Origin: Salipiger abyssi
Lineage (GTDB): Bacteria > Pseudomonadota > Alphaproteobacteria > Rhodobacterales > Rhodobacteraceae
Direction of reading: 5' to 3'
DNA: 64,000 bases
NCBI RefSeq assembly: GCF_001975705.1
Contig: NZ_CP015093.1
Coordinates: 1,178,001 to 1,242,000, forward strand
Shown piece after piece: positions 36,660-45,372 of the stretch. Below the pieces are notes generated by a model. That model was not told where the DNA came from. It did not search any database and saw only the letters and a program-made list of their open reading frames with translations. A program made the position numbers and the translations under genes. Within the stretch, counting starts at the first letter, position 1. Each line of letters opens with the position of its first letter.

Positions 36660-37934
36660 ATGAGCGACACCCTCTCCCAAAGGATCGAGGCGCGGCGCGA
36701 CGAGCTGATCGCGCTGACCCAGGATCTGATCCGCATCCCAACGCTGAACCCGCCCGGCGAGAATTACCGCGCGGTCTGCGACTATCTCCGGCAGCGGCTG
36801 GAGGCGCGCGGCTTTGCCTGTCAGATGATCCGCGCCGAGGGCGCCCCCGGCGACAGCGATCGCTATCCGCGATGGAACCTCGTTGCCCGGCATGAAGGGG
36901 CGCAGAGCGGCGACTGCGTGCATTTCAACTCGCATCACGACGTGGTCGAGGTCGGCCATGGCTGGACCCGCGATCCCTTTGGCGGCGAGCTCGACGGCGA
37001 CCGGATCTATGGGCGCGGCGCCTGCGACATGAAGGGCGGTCTCGCCGCCTCCATCATCGCCGCCGAGGCCTTTATCGACGCGCATCCCGGCTACGCCGGC
37101 GCCATCGAGATCAGCGCCACGGCCGACGAGGAATCCGGCGGCTATGGCGGTGTCGCCTATCTGGCGGAGCAGGGGTTATTCGCGCCCGAGCGGGTGCAGC
37201 ATGTGATCATCCCCGAACCGCTCAACAAGGATCGCATCTGCCTCGGCCATCGCGGCGGCTGGTGGGCGGAGATCGAGACCAAGGGCGAGATCGCCCATGG
37301 CTCCATGCCCTTCCTCGGCGATTGCGCGGTGCGCCACATGGGCGCGGTGCTGGCGGCCTTCGAAGAACGGCTGTTCCCCGCCATGGCGGCGCGGCACACC
37401 GATATGCCGGTGGTGCCCGAAGGCGCGCGCCAATCGACCATGAACATCAACTCGATCCATGGCGGCCAGCCCGAGAACCCGCCGGATTTCAACGGCCTGC
37501 CCGCCCATTGCGTCCCCGACAGCTGCCGTATCGTGATCGACCGGCGTTTTCTGATCGAAGAGACCGTCGAGGGCGTGCGCGACGAGGTGATCGGGCTGCT
37601 CGACGATCTCAAGGCCCGGCGCGCCAATTTCGACTACGAGATCCGCGAGCTGAACCGGGTGATCCCGTCGATGACCGACCGCGAGGCCCCGGTGGTGCGC
37701 ACGGTGACCGAGGCGATCCGCGAGGAGCTGGGGGCGGAGGCGACCTATGTCGCCTCGCCGGGCAGCTACGACCAGAAACATATCGACCGCATCGGCAAGC
37801 TGAAGAACTGCATCGCCTACGGGCCGGGCGTGCTGGAGCTGGCGCACAAGCCCGACGAATGGGTCGGCGTGACCGATATGCTCGGCAGCGCGCGGGTGAT
37901 GGGCCGCAGTCTGGAACATCTGCTGGTCGGCTGA
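36660..37934 (+). CDS. M20-family peptidase/deacylase (ArgE/DapE type)
   Basis: A 424-residue zinc-dependent hydrolase. Metal-site motifs are FNSHHDVVEVG, GRGACDMKGG and SATADEESGG with the catalytic Glu pair. A lid domain covers roughly residues 195-320. The family cleaves N-acyl amino acids or dipeptides; acetylornithine deacetylase/succinyl-diaminopimelate desuccinylase naming is conventional but the substrate is unknown. ATG 36660 is preferred to GTG 36651. A 61-bp spacer separates it from the iron ABC genes, so cotranscription is possible. Confidence 0.88.
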   Translation: MSDTLSQRIEARRDELIALTQDLIRIPTLNPPGENYRAVCDYLRQRLEARGFACQMIRAEGAPGDSDRYPRWNLVARHEGAQSGDCVHFNSHHDVVEVGHGWTRDPFGGELDGDRIYGRGACDMKGGLAASIIAAEAFIDAHPGYAGAIEISATADEESGGYGGVAYLAEQGLFAPERVQHVIIPEPLNKDRICLGHRGGWWAEIETKGEIAHGSMPFLGDCAVRHMGAVLAAFEERLFPAMAARHTDMPVVPEGARQSTMNINSIHGGQPENPPDFNGLPAHCVPDSCRIVIDRRFLIEETVEGVRDEVIGLLDDLKARRANFDYEIRELNRVIPSMTDREAPVVRTVTEAIREELGAEATYVASPGSYDQKHIDRIGKLKNCIAYGPGVLELAHKPDEWVGVTDMLGSARVMGRSLEHLLVG

Positions 37935-38296
37935 AAGCCGGCACGCGCGCGTGAGCGGCACCTCAGTTCAATGGATGCGCCCTCTGCCCCAGAGAAGAGA
38001 AGTTGGGTCCAACGTGCACAATTTGGTTGCGAGGGAGTCGCCCCCGATTTGACCCTGCGGCTGTAAGTGGTTGATTTTACGAGAAGCAGGAAATCCGGTC
38101 AAAATAAAACCCTGCTGCCGGATTGGCTTAGCAGGGTTTCTATGCCTGGATTGGTTGCGGGGGCGTGCAGCCAACGATACTTGCGATTGGTCGAACGCCA
38201 AATCCCCAAACTCGCCGCTTAATATAACTTACTGACATCGTTTGGGAAACCCTGCTTTTGAGGTATTCATGCCTCGCATTTAGCAGCAGAGACCGG
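37935..38296. other. Non-coding edge of the accessory region
   Basis: No convincing gene is present between the peptidase and the integrase remnant. The sequence AAACCCTGCT is found at 38107-38116 and 38247-38256 and inverted at 38130-38139. The first and third copies form a hairpin. Base composition drops relative to the peptidase gene, which fits an island boundary. Confidence 0.5.
38107..38139 (-). terminator. Intrinsic terminator on the minus strand
   Basis: A 10-bp stem (38107-38116 with 38130-38139) and 13-base loop are followed, reading the minus strand, by TTATTTT. This is a good rho-independent terminator for the minus-strand integrase remnant upstream of it. Confidence 0.7.
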
Positions 38297-38787
38297 TCAG
38301 TCCCCGACCGAAGCGACAGCCGCACTAGTGACTCCCGCTGGCGCATCAATTGCTGCCTGATATCGTCGATAGTCAGTCGAGCTGCCGACGATGGCATTCC
38401 GGACCCAGTCAAGGATCTGCGTCTGTTCGCTTCGGGGCTTCCGGTTGAAGTCATCTGGCAAATGCCAGACGAGCCGGCGCTCGTTTCGCCGCTGATTTCG
38501 GTTCAGAGCGCAGCCGATACTCGGCAACCGCCCTAACGACAGCATCGAAGACGGGCTGAAGACTGGAGCGGACATGCGCCAGACGCGAAGCATCCATCCC
38601 CAGTCGCTCCGCCAGTGTTTTAATATCCAGACCACTGCCCCAGTAGGGCGGATTCGTTTCGTTCGAGCAGGTCCGCGTGGCATTCTCGCAGCGTGCGCAC
38701 TTCGTCCAGAGTGAGCAGCGGGGCGAGCCTCAGGTCGCAATATTCTGCAATCCTGCGCGGCGTGATAGTTGAACGTGTTGATTTCAT
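38297..38787 (-). pseudogene. Decayed integrase-like gene
   Basis: Three reading frames on the minus strand together resemble one protein. From ATG 38787 it reads MKSTRSTITPRRIAEYCDLR to LLTLDEVRTLRECHADLL. A frame change near 38660 gives NPPYWGSGLDIKTLAERLGM, and a third frame gives ERRLVWHLPDDFNRKPRSEQ and DWVRNAIVGSSTDYRRYQ. I associate this sequence style with site-specific integrase-type proteins of Rhodobacteraceae, from memory and without a search. The catalytic tyrosine recombinase domain is not visible, so the gene is frameshifted and probably internally deleted. Confidence 0.5.
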
Positions 38788-38863
38788 AATGTGTTTTCGG
38801 ATAGTCGTGGGGCGGCGGGATTATCGGAAGAGAGCAAAGCGTAAAAGTGTGCTAGGGGCCTAG

Positions 38864-40205
38864 CAGGCCGCTGAAGAAGTCGGTCCTGGCCCTCGCTCGG
38901 AGAACATGGTTCTTCCTTCTCCACATTGGCCAAGGGAGAACATCATGCGCGGATCGGATGAGGTGAGCGGATCGCTGTTCAGCTAGGTTGATCTGGAGTC
39001 CCGCATCCCGGCGCGCCATCCGCTGCGCCTGATCCGCCGGATCGTCAATGAGGCGCTGGTCAGCCTCGATGCCGATTTCGCCGCGCTCTACACCGATTTC
39101 GGCCGTCCCTCGATCGCGCCCAAGAAACTGATCCGAGTCAGTCCGATTCAGATCCTGTTTTCGATCCGCTCGGAGCGGCAGTTGATGGAGCAGATGGATT
39201 ACAACCTGATGTTCCGCTGGTTTGTCGGGCTTGGCATCGATGATGCTATTTGGGTCCCTACGGTGTTCACGATGAACCGCGATCGGCTGCTGAACACCGA
39301 AATGTCGCGCAAGGTCATGGCCGCGATCCTCGAGCACGTGCAGGTGGCGCCGCTCTTGTCGGAGGATCACTTCTCGGTCGACGGCACCCTCATCAAGGCC
39401 TGGGCTTCGATGAAGAGCTTCCAGCCGAGAGATCATGGCTCTGATGATCCCGGCGATCCGCCCGGCCCGAACGATACCCCGACCTCCAGCAGCACGCCAC
39501 CTTCCGAGACGCCCCCGATGCCCCGCCCGACCCACCGCAGCCGCAATGACGAAGTCGATTTCCGCGGCGAGAAACGCTCGAACGCCACCCATGCCTCGAC
39601 CACCGCCCCCGACGCGCGGCTCTATCGCAAGTCACCCGGCACCGGTGCGATGCTCAGCTTCATCGGTCATGCGTTGATGGAGAACCGGGCCGGTCTGATC
39701 GTTCAGGCCGATCTCACCTAGGCGGATGGCACCGCCGAAAGACGCGCGGCGCTGGACATGATCCACCGGCATTCACCGGGCTCGACGCGGCGCCCGACAC
39801 TCGGGGCGGATCGCGGCTTCGATGTGGCAAGCTTCGTCGCCGACTTGCGCCAGGCCTGCGTCACACCCCATGTCGCCCAGAAGCGCCGACATTCCGCCAT
39901 CGATCGCCGCACCACACGACATCCCGGCTATGCCGTCTCGCTCAAGCACCGCAAACGCATAGAAGAGACTTTCGGATGGGCCAAGACCACCGGCGGCATG
40001 GCGCAGACGATGCTGCGCGGCATCGAACGCGTGCGCGCCCGCTTCATCATGACGATGGCCACCGGCAACCTCGCCAGATTGCCGAAACTGCTCCCCGCAT
40101 GAAGGCGACAGCCGTCTGCTAGCAGAAATCATGCGCTGGAAAGCCAGAACATCCCCACGGGCAACCAAGAAAGTGTTCCGCAGAAACGACTAATTCAGCG
40201 GCCTG
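38864..40205 (+). mobile_element. IS5-family insertion sequence (1342 bp) with CTAG target duplication
   Basis: The left end CAGGCCGCTGAA (38864) and the right end, reverse complement CAGGCCGCTGAA (ending 40205), form the terminal inverted repeats, with partial matching further in. CTAG flanks both sides (38860-38863 and 40206-40209), the four-base target duplication expected for IS5-type elements at YTAR sites. One transposase gene fills the element. An intact duplication means it inserted as a unit here. Confidence 0.8.
38945..40102 (+). pseudogene. IS5-family transposase with two in-frame amber codons
   Basis: The frame from ATG 38945 to the stop at 40102 (386 codons) is continuous except for TAG at 38984-38986 and TAG at 39719-39721. 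The product reads MRGSDEVSGSLFS, stop, VDLESRIPARHPLRLIRRI and continues to HFSVDGTLIKAWASMKSF, the DDE Asp region, then ADLT, stop, ADGTAERRAALDM and ERVRARFIMTMATGNLAR. The first lesion removes all but 13 codons, so the gene is inactive unless amber is suppressed. Both lesions are substitutions, not frame changes. Confidence 0.85.
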
Positions 40206-40328
40206 CTAGAGAGCCGATCCCAGCGAAGCATATCTGCCTTTCGCTTTTGTTTTCGGCAGCTTATCACCGTACGCCATCATCACGTATTTCTAGTTAAATC
40301 TAGGTTGCGTATGAGCGAGGGCATCGAG

Positions 40329-41066
40329 TTAGCACATTCCGCCGTTTGCGCGCAGCGTCTGACCACTTACCCACCCACCATCAGGACCGGCCAGGAAGGA
40401 AACCACGCTTGCGATATCCTCTGGTTGGCCTAGGCGTTCGAGCGGGCTCATCTTGGACATCCGGTCGATCAGCTCAGGGCTCTTGCCTTCCAAGAAGAGA
40501 TCGGTGGCAGTCGGCCCTGGAGCGACAGCATTCACAGTAATGTTGCGACCGCGCATCTCCTGCGCCAGCACCTGCGTCAGTCCTTCCACCGCAGCCTTCG
40601 TCGCGATGTAGACACCATACGTCGGAAGGCGCATGCCGATGACGCTCGTGGACAGGTTGATGATGCGCCCACCAGAACGCAGCCGCTTGCCGGCTTCGCG
40701 GGTGACATTAAACGTTCCCTTGAGGTTGATCGCGATGGACTGATCGAAGGCGTCGTCTGCAAAGTCGACGATCGGTGCTAGCCGCATGATGCCGGCGTTG
40801 TTCACCACGACATCGATGCCGCCGAAGGATTGCTCGGCCGCATCGAACATGGCCGCCACAGCCGCGGGGTCGGCGACGTCTGCCTGAACGACGATGGCCT
40901 CGCCGCCTTCGGCCGCGATCGTGTCGGCGACTTCCTGTGCAGATCCCGCGCCATTGGAATAGTTCACAACGACTTTGAAGCCATCACATGCGAGCCGCTG
41001 GACCACGACCGCGCCGATTCCGCGGGAAGAGCCTGTAACCAGAGCCACTTTGCTATTTTCGTGCAT
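40329..41066 (-). CDS. SDR-family oxidoreductase
   Basis: A 245-residue classical short-chain dehydrogenase: cofactor motif VTGSSRGIGAVV, NNAGIM, catalytic Ser in NLSTSVIG and YxxxK as VYIATKAAVEG. The C-terminal WVSGQTLRANGGMC is typical of 3-oxoacyl-ACP-reductase-like SDRs. It is divergent from the LysR gene and is probably its target. Codon use is less GC-biased than in the left 38 kb, in line with acquisition. Confidence 0.9.
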   Translation of the reverse strand: MHENSKVALVTGSSRGIGAVVVQRLACDGFKVVVNYSNGAGSAQEVADTIAAEGGEAIVVQADVADPAAVAAMFDAAEQSFGGIDVVVNNAGIMRLAPIVDFADDAFDQSIAINLKGTFNVTREAGKRLRSGGRIINLSTSVIGMRLPTYGVYIATKAAVEGLTQVLAQEMRGRNITVNAVAPGPTATDLFLEGKSPELIDRMSKMSPLERLGQPEDIASVVSFLAGPDGGWVSGQTLRANGGMC

Positions 41067-41178
41067 GATTTCCGCCTTTCTTGATTGGCCGCACCGCGGC
41101 CCTTCAAAGATTTAGTAGTTTCGGTAGACCAAAAAAAATGCATACGTGTCATGCCAAGAATGACTCAAAGTATGAATC

Positions 41179-42081
41179 ATGAGTTTCGATAGTCGCCTTC
41201 TGAGCGGAATAGGGGTGGTCGTCGCCGTTGTTGAGGCCGGTAGCTTCGCACGAGCCGGCGAGGCAATGGGACTGACCCAACCCGCAGTGAGCCGGGCGGT
41301 TGCCCGGCTAGAAGAGCGTGTGGGAATTCGGATCTTCAATCGCACCGCCAGGGCGATCTCGCTCACCGACGAGGGGCGCCGATTTTACGAAACCGTGGCG
41401 CCGTTGCTTGCTGGCATCGAGGACGCAGCGGTGAGCGCCGGAAACAGCAAGGCGTTTGTGCGTGGACGATTGCGGGTCAATGTCGACGGGACCTTCGGAC
41501 ATTATGTGCTCGCACCCCGGCTCGGTGCATTTCTCGACCGCCATCCGGAGCTTGCGGTCGAAATAGTCGTCCGAGACACTGTCGGTGATCTGGTCGCCGA
41601 GGGCGTCGATGTCGCCGTCCGGTTCGGCGTGCCCGAACCTTCCTCGCTCACGAAAATCTTATTGCGGGAGACGCGTGTTCTGACCTGTGCGGCACCGACC
41701 TATGTGGCGACCCACGGCCTCCCGGAGCATCCCGACGCGCTAGCCAAGGGCCATCAGTGCTTACTCATCCGCGACCCTGCGACTGGCCGTCCCTTCCAAT
41801 GGGAGTTCCAGCGCGGCGAGGAGGTGATACCTTTCGCCACGTCCAGCCGGCTGATGGTCAACGACACCGGTTCCCTGCTCGGAACTTGCCTGAGCGGTGC
41901 CGGCGTTGCCCAGCTTCTCGAAATCTATGCGAGGGATCTTATCGCGCAGGAAAGACTGGTTCACCTCCTGCCGGACTGGGCCGACGAAACCTTTCCCCTC
42001 TATGCCTTTCATCACAGCTCGAACCTGATCTCGGCCAAGGTGCGCGTTTTTCTCGAATACGTTCGCGACCTGGTGTCCTAA
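41179..42081 (+). CDS. LysR-family transcriptional regulator
   Basis: A 300-residue LysR protein. The HTH is FARAGEAMGLTQPAVSRAV (about residues 22-40), continuing LEERVGIRIFNRTARAISLTD, then a periplasmic-binding-like effector domain from about residue 88. The 112-bp spacer to the SDR gene is AT-rich and would hold the shared promoters. The SDR plus LysR pair is a common horizontally moving unit, often for redox or xenobiotic responses; the inducer is unknown. Confidence 0.9.
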   Translation: MSFDSRLLSGIGVVVAVVEAGSFARAGEAMGLTQPAVSRAVARLEERVGIRIFNRTARAISLTDEGRRFYETVAPLLAGIEDAAVSAGNSKAFVRGRLRVNVDGTFGHYVLAPRLGAFLDRHPELAVEIVVRDTVGDLVAEGVDVAVRFGVPEPSSLTKILLRETRVLTCAAPTYVATHGLPEHPDALAKGHQCLLIRDPATGRPFQWEFQRGEEVIPFATSSRLMVNDTGSLLGTCLSGAGVAQLLEIYARDLIAQERLVHLLPDWADETFPLYAFHHSSNLISAKVRVFLEYVRDLVS

Positions 42082-42191
42082 CCATGTCAGCTGGATCATA
42101 AAACCAAGGATCGTTTGCTTTTCCTGCTCAGCGCCATCCCACAATCAACCGCAAGTCACATTGAGAGCAGGTTCTGGATCCTAGCTCCCCG

Positions 42192-43277
42192 CTACATGAA
42201 GGAAACGCGTCCCAGCCGTTCCAATGTTGCCCACAGGTTCGCCGCTACGGCTTCATCCTGTGAAGCAACTGGCGGGGTTGCGACACCGGGTAGGCCCCTC
42301 AAGTGTTGAAATCCCTTTGGCCCGTAGTAGGCGCCGCCTTCGGCTTGCAGCGATGTGCCAGCATACAGAGCAGGAAGTGCCCCTTGTGCCGGGTCTTGCC
42401 ACATGAAGCGGATATTCCTGAACCGCCATCCTTCCATGCTATCCGGCCCCGGTCCATCCAAGACTAGGTTTGTCCGAGCAACACCCGGATGTGCGACGAC
42501 ACTGGTCACTCCCCAGCCGGAGGCTCTACTGCGGCGCTCGCACTCGAAGGCCAAGAGGAGATTGGCGAGTTTTGTATCGTCATACGCGCGTTGATAGTCG
42601 TAAACCCGTTCTTGCTGCAAATCGTCGAATTTGAGCTCGGCCGCATGCCCGCGCAAACTGGATGTCCATACAACCCGAGCGTCGCGGCCATTCCGCAAAA
42701 GCGGCAGCAACTGAGCCGTTAGCGCAAAAGGCCCGAGTGCGTTAGTCGCAAAGACCCTCTCGTAGCCATCGACACTTTCCTCGCGGTTCAACCGCCCCAT
42801 CACCCCCGCATTGTTGATCAGAAGATCGATACGATTGCCCGAAGCGCGCATACGCGCCGCAAAAGAACTGACAGATTCTAGATTTGCGAGATCCAAGGTC
42901 TCGAAGCGCACCGTAGCGTCTGGGAACTCAGTTCGCATCTGTCTTACAGCTTCTTCTCCCCTTACTCGATTTCGCGAAGCGATCGTGACATCAGCTCCCG
43001 CGCGCGCCAAGCCGAGAGCCTGATGATAACCCAACCCGCTCCGGTCTTCTTGAGGATAGCCGTTGGCACCCGTTACGATGACACGACGGCCGCGCTGCGA
43101 TGGGATATTCTCATAGGTCCAGTCAGGAATCTCTTGGGCGTCTTGGCGGACTGAGCCGGTACTTGCGCAGCCCGGGATCAATCCGATCGTTACGCCTCCT
43201 GCTGTCAATCCAAGGAATGCACGACGGGAATGGGTCGAGCTGTCCGTATATTTGCATTTTTCCTGTTGTGATTGCAT
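42192..43277 (-). CDS. SDR-family protein with Tat/lipoprotein-like N-terminus
   Basis: A 361-residue extended SDR: VIVTGANGYPQEDRSGLGYH (cofactor region with an insertion), NNAGVMGRL, WTSSLRG and YxxxK as YDDTKLANLL, like retinol or protochlorophyllide reductase-type SDRs. The N-terminus has SRRAFLGLTAGG (twin-arginine at residues 18-19) and LIPGCAST, a near-lipobox with Cys 37. That predicts an exported, possibly lipid-anchored SDR, which is unusual because SDRs normally need cytosolic NAD(P)H. ATG 43295 would add six residues; ATG 43277 has the better-spaced AGG. Confidence 0.82.
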   Translation of the reverse strand: MQSQQEKCKYTDSSTHSRRAFLGLTAGGVTIGLIPGCASTGSVRQDAQEIPDWTYENIPSQRGRRVIVTGANGYPQEDRSGLGYHQALGLARAGADVTIASRNRVRGEEAVRQMRTEFPDATVRFETLDLANLESVSSFAARMRASGNRIDLLINNAGVMGRLNREESVDGYERVFATNALGPFALTAQLLPLLRNGRDARVVWTSSLRGHAAELKFDDLQQERVYDYQRAYDDTKLANLLLAFECERRSRASGWGVTSVVAHPGVARTNLVLDGPGPDSMEGWRFRNIRFMWQDPAQGALPALYAGTSLQAEGGAYYGPKGFQHLRGLPGVATPPVASQDEAVAANLWATLERLGRVSFM

Positions 43278-43348
43278 GAAAAGCCTACATTTCATTCTTC
43301 AAAAGCGACCCAAGCACAGTCGGACTCACAAATCGGGTTCAAGTTTCA

Positions 43349-44143
43349 TCAGAACCGATAGGCGACCGACACGCCGCTGGTGAATTGCCAACGGCTCCCA
43401 TCCTCGGTGATCGGACTGTCTGCGATATCACCCACAAGATAGCTCGCTCCGACACGCCCGATGACCCCGAGCTGATCGGTGAACCAGTAACCAGCGGTCA
43501 ATCCGATACCGACATCCCGGAAACCCGAGCCCGGCTGATACTCCGAGAGGCCACTGGAGGCCGCACCTGCGCGGTCGACGCCAAAATATGTGCGAGCATA
43601 GTCTTCATCGACCCAAGTGGTATGCATGTCGAAGGCAAGGGAAAAGTCAGGCTGGCGGATCGCGACATATCCTACGCTCGCCCTTGCGAGCATACCGTCG
43701 TGCGCGTCCGAGACATCTTGCAGGAGAGACAGCTCCATCTCCACAGCCCCCTGCCCGTACTGGTCACCACCAAAGCGATATCCAACGAATGCACCTACTT
43801 CGATTGCGGTGTCGATTTCGGGCAGTCGACCAACCGGTCCGTCCGCGTCTTCGCGACCTAGGCGGACGCCAATCGCGGGGCCAAATGACAGATTGCTGTC
43901 CTGGGAGAGATCAATCCGTGCCTGAAGACCGCGGAACTCGAGCTCGACGTTGCCCAAGCTGACGTTGCCCAGAACAAACGGCACGGGCTCGTGATCTTCT
44001 GCACCCTCATATGCGGGCGCTGCGCCGATGCCGACTGCGATCATTCCGCGCGGCGCGTCATCCGCTGAGACGGCCTGAGCATAACTGAAAGCCGGGGCAA
44101 GAATCATGCTACAGACGAGTGAACCTGAAAGAATTCTTTTCAT
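43349..44143 (-). CDS. MipA/OmpV-family outer membrane protein
   Basis: A 264-residue beta-barrel-type protein. The signal peptide ends at SYAQA. Landmarks are GMIAVGIGAAPAYEGAEDHE, the MipA/OmpV opening, GPAIGVRLGR, and the C-terminal SGVSVAYRF ending in an aromatic residue, as expected for BAM-recognised barrels. The family includes scaffolding proteins for murein enzymes and porins. It lies 71 bases upstream of the lipoprotein SDR on the same strand, so the two may be cotranscribed. Confidence 0.88.
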   Translation of the reverse strand: MKRILSGSLVCSMILAPAFSYAQAVSADDAPRGMIAVGIGAAPAYEGAEDHEPVPFVLGNVSLGNVELEFRGLQARIDLSQDSNLSFGPAIGVRLGREDADGPVGRLPEIDTAIEVGAFVGYRFGGDQYGQGAVEMELSLLQDVSDAHDGMLARASVGYVAIRQPDFSLAFDMHTTWVDEDYARTYFGVDRAGAASSGLSEYQPGSGFRDVGIGLTAGYWFTDQLGVIGRVGASYLVGDIADSPITEDGSRWQFTSGVSVAYRF

Positions 44144-44270
44144 TGACAGTTTTCCTTGTTCGCAGCCCTGCGATCAGGAAAGTCTCCTTCAGAGACCTTC
44201 CTGGACTGATCGAGGCTGAATTCTATTTTTGCGGGGAATCGGCCTCACAGCTCGGACATTGCGGCTGTGA

Positions 44271-44475
44271 GCAACTACCGATCAGTCACTCGGCGCAGAA
44301 CCTAGCCAGGAGATCATTCCGAGTTTCATCGCGGGAGTGCTACGTCGTACCGTAGCCCTCGACGAATTGAATCGTGCAGACATGATGGCAAAATCGGTCG
44401 GCGTCCTCGGGGACGGAATTGACCGGAGGAGACCACAGTTGACGAACTTGGAGACTGCAGCATTCCGTGCCATTT
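44271..44475 (+). pseudogene. Unidentified gene fragment cut by IS66
   Basis: After an in-frame stop at 44268, a frame reads ATTDQSLGAEPSQEIIPSF, then VLRRTVALDELNRADMMAKS and PQLTNLETAAFRA up to the left end of the IS66 element. It has the feel of a real protein C-terminal region but I do not recognise the family, and no start codon is supported. The reverse strand is also open here. The rest of 44144-44270 holds only the promoter side of the MipA gene. Confidence 0.3.
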
Positions 44476-44560
44476 GTAAGCGGTGTCGCCGCCCCACATT
44501 GCCGACGGGATCAGGCATTGCGAGTTGATACGCATCCGAAGAGAAGGAGTGCGTTTCGCA

Positions 44561-44971
44561 ATGTTCGCAAAGAGTTCGTTCCTCACGGCGCTGGGTGTTG
44601 AAGTCTTCGCCTCCGGCCAGAGGCGTTGGCCGGATCATGTGAAGGCGCAGGCCGTGTCCGAGACCCTGGAGCCCGGGGCGACGGTGTCGGGTGTCGCGGC
44701 GCGCTATGAGATCATGCCGAGCCAGCTGACGGCGTGGCGACGGCTGGCCAAGGAGGGTAAGCTCGTGTTGCCCGCAGTCGAGATCGACGAACCGGTTTTC
44801 GCTCCTCTGGTCGTCCGGGATGAGACCACGGCTGCTTCTGAGCCGGAGCGGCCCCGTGCCGAGGCACCAGTCAGGATTGTCCGGGGCTCGATCATCATTG
44901 AACTCGGCCAGGATGTGCCAGCCGCCCGCATTGCGGAGATCGTCCACGCGCTGGAGGCGCATCCATGCTGA
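44561..44971 (+). CDS. tnpA: IS66 accessory protein TnpA
   Basis: A 136-residue protein with a helix-turn-helix (RRWPDHVKAQAVSETLEPGA, then MPSQLTAWRRLAKEGKL), the TnpA type of IS66 elements, probably DNA-binding. ATG 44561 or the in-frame GTG 44549 could be used; AAGGAG lies upstream at 44544-44549. The 3' end overlaps tnpB by seven bases. Confidence 0.85.
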   Translation: MFAKSSFLTALGVEVFASGQRRWPDHVKAQAVSETLEPGATVSGVAARYEIMPSQLTAWRRLAKEGKLVLPAVEIDEPVFAPLVVRDETTAASEPERPRAEAPVRIVRGSIIIELGQDVPAARIAEIVHALEAHPC

Positions 44972-45318
44972 TGCCCTCGCAGGGTATGCGGATCTTGGTG
45001 GCGACGAAGCCGGTCGACTTCCGCAAAGGCCATGACGGCCTTGCGGCGCTGGTCCAGTCTACTCTGGCGGAAGATCCGTTCACTGGAACGGTCTTCGTCT
45101 TTCGCTCGAAGCGGGCCGACCGGCTGAAGATCCTGTTCTGGGACGGCAGCGGACTCGTGATGGCCTACAAGCGGCTGGAAGAAAGCAGCTTCACCTGGCC
45201 CGCGATCCGCGACGGGGCCATGACGCTGAACAGGGCACAGTTCGAGGCCCTGTTTGCCGGTCTGGACTGGCGTCGCGTGCGCTCGCTGGAGGTGCGCCGA
45301 CCGGCTGTGGCAGAGTGA
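44965..45318 (+). CDS. tnpB: IS66 accessory protein TnpB
   Basis: A 117-residue Orf2-type protein: MRILVATKPVDFRKGHDGLA, LKILFWDGSGLVMAYKRLE and the typical C-terminal RVRSLEVRRP. Length and motifs match IS66 TnpB. It is translationally coupled to tnpA. Confidence 0.93.
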   Translation: MLMPSQGMRILVATKPVDFRKGHDGLAALVQSTLAEDPFTGTVFVFRSKRADRLKILFWDGSGLVMAYKRLEESSFTWPAIRDGAMTLNRAQFEALFAGLDWRRVRSLEVRRPAVAE

Positions 45319-45335
45319 CTCGGCCCCGGGAATGT

Positions 45336-45366
45336 TTGGGCATTGGCGCATTGGCCGCGGTATAAT
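45336..45366 (+). promoter_or_regulatory. Candidate promoter directly before tnpC
   Basis: A consensus -10 TATAAT at 45361-45366 is preceded by TTGGGC at 45336-45341 (19-bp spacer). Initiation about seven bases downstream would fall on the ATG of tnpC (45373), which would give a leaderless transcript. Confidence 0.4.
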
Positions 45367-45372
45367 CCGCGC

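Noticed and set aside
41067..41178. LysR T-N11-A box in the SDR/LysR spacer
   Set aside because: Several loose matches exist in this AT-rich stretch and none stands out, so no operator is claimed.
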